From Deltaproteobacteria bacterium (GTDB lineage Bacteria; Desulfobacterota; Desulfuromonadia; Geobacterales; Geobacteraceae), in contig JAJZQA010000140.1 of NCBI GenBank assembly GCA_021810985.1, positions 1-6,983 of the forward strand: 6,983 bases of DNA, given 5' to 3'. The notes beneath the pieces are model-generated. The model was not told where the DNA came from. It saw nothing but the letters and a program-made list of their open reading frames with translations, and ran no database searches. Position numbers and translations under genes: made by a program. Positions 5,002-6,983 of the stretch are shown here, piece after piece (positions within the stretch are counted from its first letter, which is position 1; each line of letters starts with the position of its first letter).

Positions 5002-6983
5002 GTGACGGCACCACTGCAAGTAGCATTCATCTGGCATATGCATCAACCGGACTACAAGGATCCGCTGGCAGGACACTACCTGCTGCCCTGGACTTACCTC
5101 CATGCCGTGAAGGATTACTACGACATGGCGGCGATTGTGGATGAAACCGAGGGGGCCCGGGCGGTTTTCAACCTGGTACCCTCACTCCTTGAACAACTGC
5201 GGGACTATGCCGAAGGAGAGGCGATCGACCCGTTCCTGACCCATGGCCGCCTTGACCCGGCCGAAATGACTCTGGAAAACCGGCGCTTCATTCTGGACAA
5301 CTTTTTTTCCGCGAACCGGGAGAGAATGATCGAGCCGCATTCCCGCTATCTGGAACTTCTCTATCTTGCCGGCAATGGCTCGAGAAACGGGAAATCCGAT
5401 CGCTTGCGCAACTTCGGCAACCAGGAAATTCTCGACCTGCAGGTCTGGTTTTTTCTCTCCTGGACAGGGGAATTGGCCCGGCGCCGCTGGCCCGAATTGC
5501 AGGAGCTGATCAGGAAAGGCAGAAATTTCAGCGCGCACGACAAAAGTCGCCTGTTCGACATTCAGCAGGAGATCCTCAGCTCCATCATTCCCCTCTACGG
5601 AAAGCTCCAGCGGGAAGGGAAAGCGGAACTGACGGTATCGCCCTACTACCACCCGATTCTCCCGCTCCTCTGTGATAGCGGGATTGCCCGGAAGGCCATG
5701 CCAAAGGTGAATCTCCCGCACACCCGCTTCCGCCATCCGGAAGACGCCCGGGCCCAGGTGGCCATGGGCATTGAATATTTTACCGGAATATTCGGTTTCG
5801 CTCCGCAGGGCATGTGGCCTCCCGAAGGGTCAATCAGCGATGATGCGCTGAGTATCATGGCGGAACGCGGCATCCGCTGGGCCGCAAGCGACGAAGGGGT
5901 CCTTGCCGCAACCCTGGACGAAGGTCTCGGTGAGCGGAAACAAAATCTCTACCGCCCCTATACCTTTTCCCGCAACGGCAGCGAACTGGCCCTGCTCTTT
6001 CGCGACCAGCGGCTCTCCGATCGGATCGGCTTTGCCTATTCCCGCTGGGAACAGGAACACGCCGCGGAAGATTTCGTGGCACGACTCGAGGAAATTCGAA
6101 AATCGAGCGCCGGACCTGACGCTGTCATCACCATCATCCTCGATGGAGAAAATGCCTGGGAGTACTACCCGGAAAACGGCTATCATTTCCTCTCGGCCCT
6201 CTATCGGAAGATTGTCGAGCAGCCCGGACTCCGGCTCACGACACCCTCTGAGGCTCTGGAGCGAATTCCGGACCGGCAGGTACTGCACCACATCCATCCG
6301 GGATCCTGGATAAACGCGAATTACGGCATCTGGATCGGACACGCGGAAGAAAACAGCGCCTGGGACCAGCTAGAACAGGCTCGACGGGCCGCCGTCAGCA
6401 ACAACCCGGAAGTGGCGGCAATTATGAGCGGAGCCGTGAGTACCGTCACTGCCGCAGGCGAAACGAAGGCCCGGGAGGTCTGCCGCCGCCTCTTCGCCGC
6501 GGAAGGAAGCGACTGGTTCTGGTGGTACGGTGATGATCATTTCTCACCCCACAGCAGCTATTTTGACAGCCTGTTCCGCAACAACCTGATGCAGGTCTAC
6601 CGCCTGTTGGATCTGCCGGTACCACGGAATCTGTTCGAGCCGATCAAAAAGCTTACCCCGGCAGGACTGGTCCGACGGCCGGCAACTTTGATTACGCCGC
6701 GCATCAACGGGCTGGTGGATGACTATTTCGAATGGCTGGGAGCCGGACTCTACGACCTGAGCAGGCAGTCATCGGCAATGCATGAAGCGGAAAGCCTGCT
6801 GCTCTGTTTTTTCTACGGCTATGACAGAAACTTTTTCTATGTCCGGGCCGACGGTGCCTCACCATTGGAAAAGCTCCTGCAGCCGGGTGACCTGCTGCAT
6901 CTGCATCTCCACTTGGAAAGGGAATTTCTGCTCGTAATGGATGTGGAAAAGACCGAAGGCAAGCTGCTGGTCAAAGGTGAGAA
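5002..6983 (+). CDS. Glycoside hydrolase family 57 (alpha-amylase/glucan-active type), 3' truncated
   Basis: An open frame of 660 codons runs off the right edge. The GTG start directly follows the preceding TGA (TGAGTG), with AAGGA at 4987-4991 as ribosome binding site, so translation is probably coupled. GH57 conserved regions appear in order: WHMHQP (11-16); NLVPSLLEQL, then SPYYHPILPLL (213-223); GMWPPEGS with E275 as the likely nucleophile; LDGENAWEYYP with D381 as the likely acid/base; and WFWWYGDDH (505-513). A C-terminal beta-rich domain follows from about 560 (PRINGLVDDYFEWLGAG). It resembles the COG1449 alpha-amylase/alpha-mannosidase group, whose members I recall as roughly 700-750 residues, so some tens of residues are probably missing. 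There is no signal peptide, so it should act on a cytosolic alpha-glucan by retaining hydrolysis or transglycosylation (4-alpha-glucanotransferase and branching enzymes share the family). Both catalytic residues are present, so it looks active; precise specificity is uncertain. Confidence 0.94.
   Translation, partial: MTAPLQVAFIWHMHQPDYKDPLAGHYLLPWTYLHAVKDYYDMAAIVDETEGARAVFNLVPSLLEQLRDYAEGEAIDPFLTHGRLDPAEMTLENRRFILDNFFSANRERMIEPHSRYLELLYLAGNGSRNGKSDRLRNFGNQEILDLQVWFFLSWTGELARRRWPELQELIRKGRNFSAHDKSRLFDIQQEILSSIIPLYGKLQREGKAELTVSPYYHPILPLLCDSGIARKAMPKVNLPHTRFRHPEDARAQVAMGIEYFTGIFGFAPQGMWPPEGSISDDALSIMAERGIRWAASDEGVLAATLDEGLGERKQNLYRPYTFSRNGSELALLFRDQRLSDRIGFAYSRWEQEHAAEDFVARLEEIRKSSAGPDAVITIILDGENAWEYYPENGYHFLSALYRKIVEQPGLRLTTPSEALERIPDRQVLHHIHPGSWINANYGIWIGHAEENSAWDQLEQARRAAVSNNPEVAAIMSGAVSTVTAAGETKAREVCRRLFAAEGSDWFWWYGDDHFSPHSSYFDSLFRNNLMQVYRLLDLPVPRNLFEPIKKLTPAGLVRRPATLITPRINGLVDDYFEWLGAGLYDLSRQSSAMHEAESLLLCFFYGYDRNFFYVRADGASPLEKLLQPGDLLHLHLHLEREFLLVMDVEKTEGKLLVKGE

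Overview
The window looks like a chromosomal segment from a Geobacter/Desulfuromonas-type bacterium (Desulfuromonadia). This is inferred from the protein style (Cys-rich GAF histidine kinase next to a stand-alone receiver, a nucleotidyltransferase fused to a phosphohexomutase-like half, a cytoplasmic GH57 enzyme), the moderately GC-rich codon use and the strong AGGAGG-type ribosome binding sites. No rRNA, tRNA, insertion sequence, CRISPR array or phage gene is visible. Coding density is high, and the longest non-coding stretch is the 231-base divergent intergenic region at 133-363.

Layout: (1) 1-132, minus strand: the N-terminal 44 codons of a YhbY/CRS1-type RNA-binding protein, running off the left edge. 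(2) 133-363: divergent intergenic region with a candidate minus-strand promoter built on two TTTGTACA repeats, a good plus-strand promoter (TTGCTT-16-TGC-TATAAT), and a leader in which a CCTCC element can pair with either of two GGAGG elements. (3) 364-1995: Cys-rich GAF sensor histidine kinase with a degenerate ATPase domain. (4) 1988-2395: single-domain response regulator, overlapping the kinase by 8 bases. (5) 2396-2493: 98-base gap. (6) 2494-5001: 835-residue nucleotidyltransferase / left-handed beta-helix / phosphohexomutase-like fusion, with a TTG start. (7) 5002-6983: GH57 glycoside hydrolase, GTG start directly after the preceding stop, cut by the right edge.

The four plus-strand genes form a plausible operon: a signalling pair followed by NDP-sugar synthesis and alpha-glucan processing. 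The working inference is signal-dependent control of storage-polysaccharide (glycogen-like alpha-glucan) metabolism. Neither the substrate of the nucleotidyltransferase nor the signal can be read from the sequence. The most striking feature is that two of the four proteins carry a degenerate catalytic module: the kinase has lost the N-, G1- and G2-box residues of its ATPase domain, and the mutase half of the fusion has lost most key residues of all four active-site loops. Their partner modules (receiver, nucleotidyltransferase, GH57 catalytic residues) appear intact. This suggests that the degenerate modules act as regulators or scaffolds.
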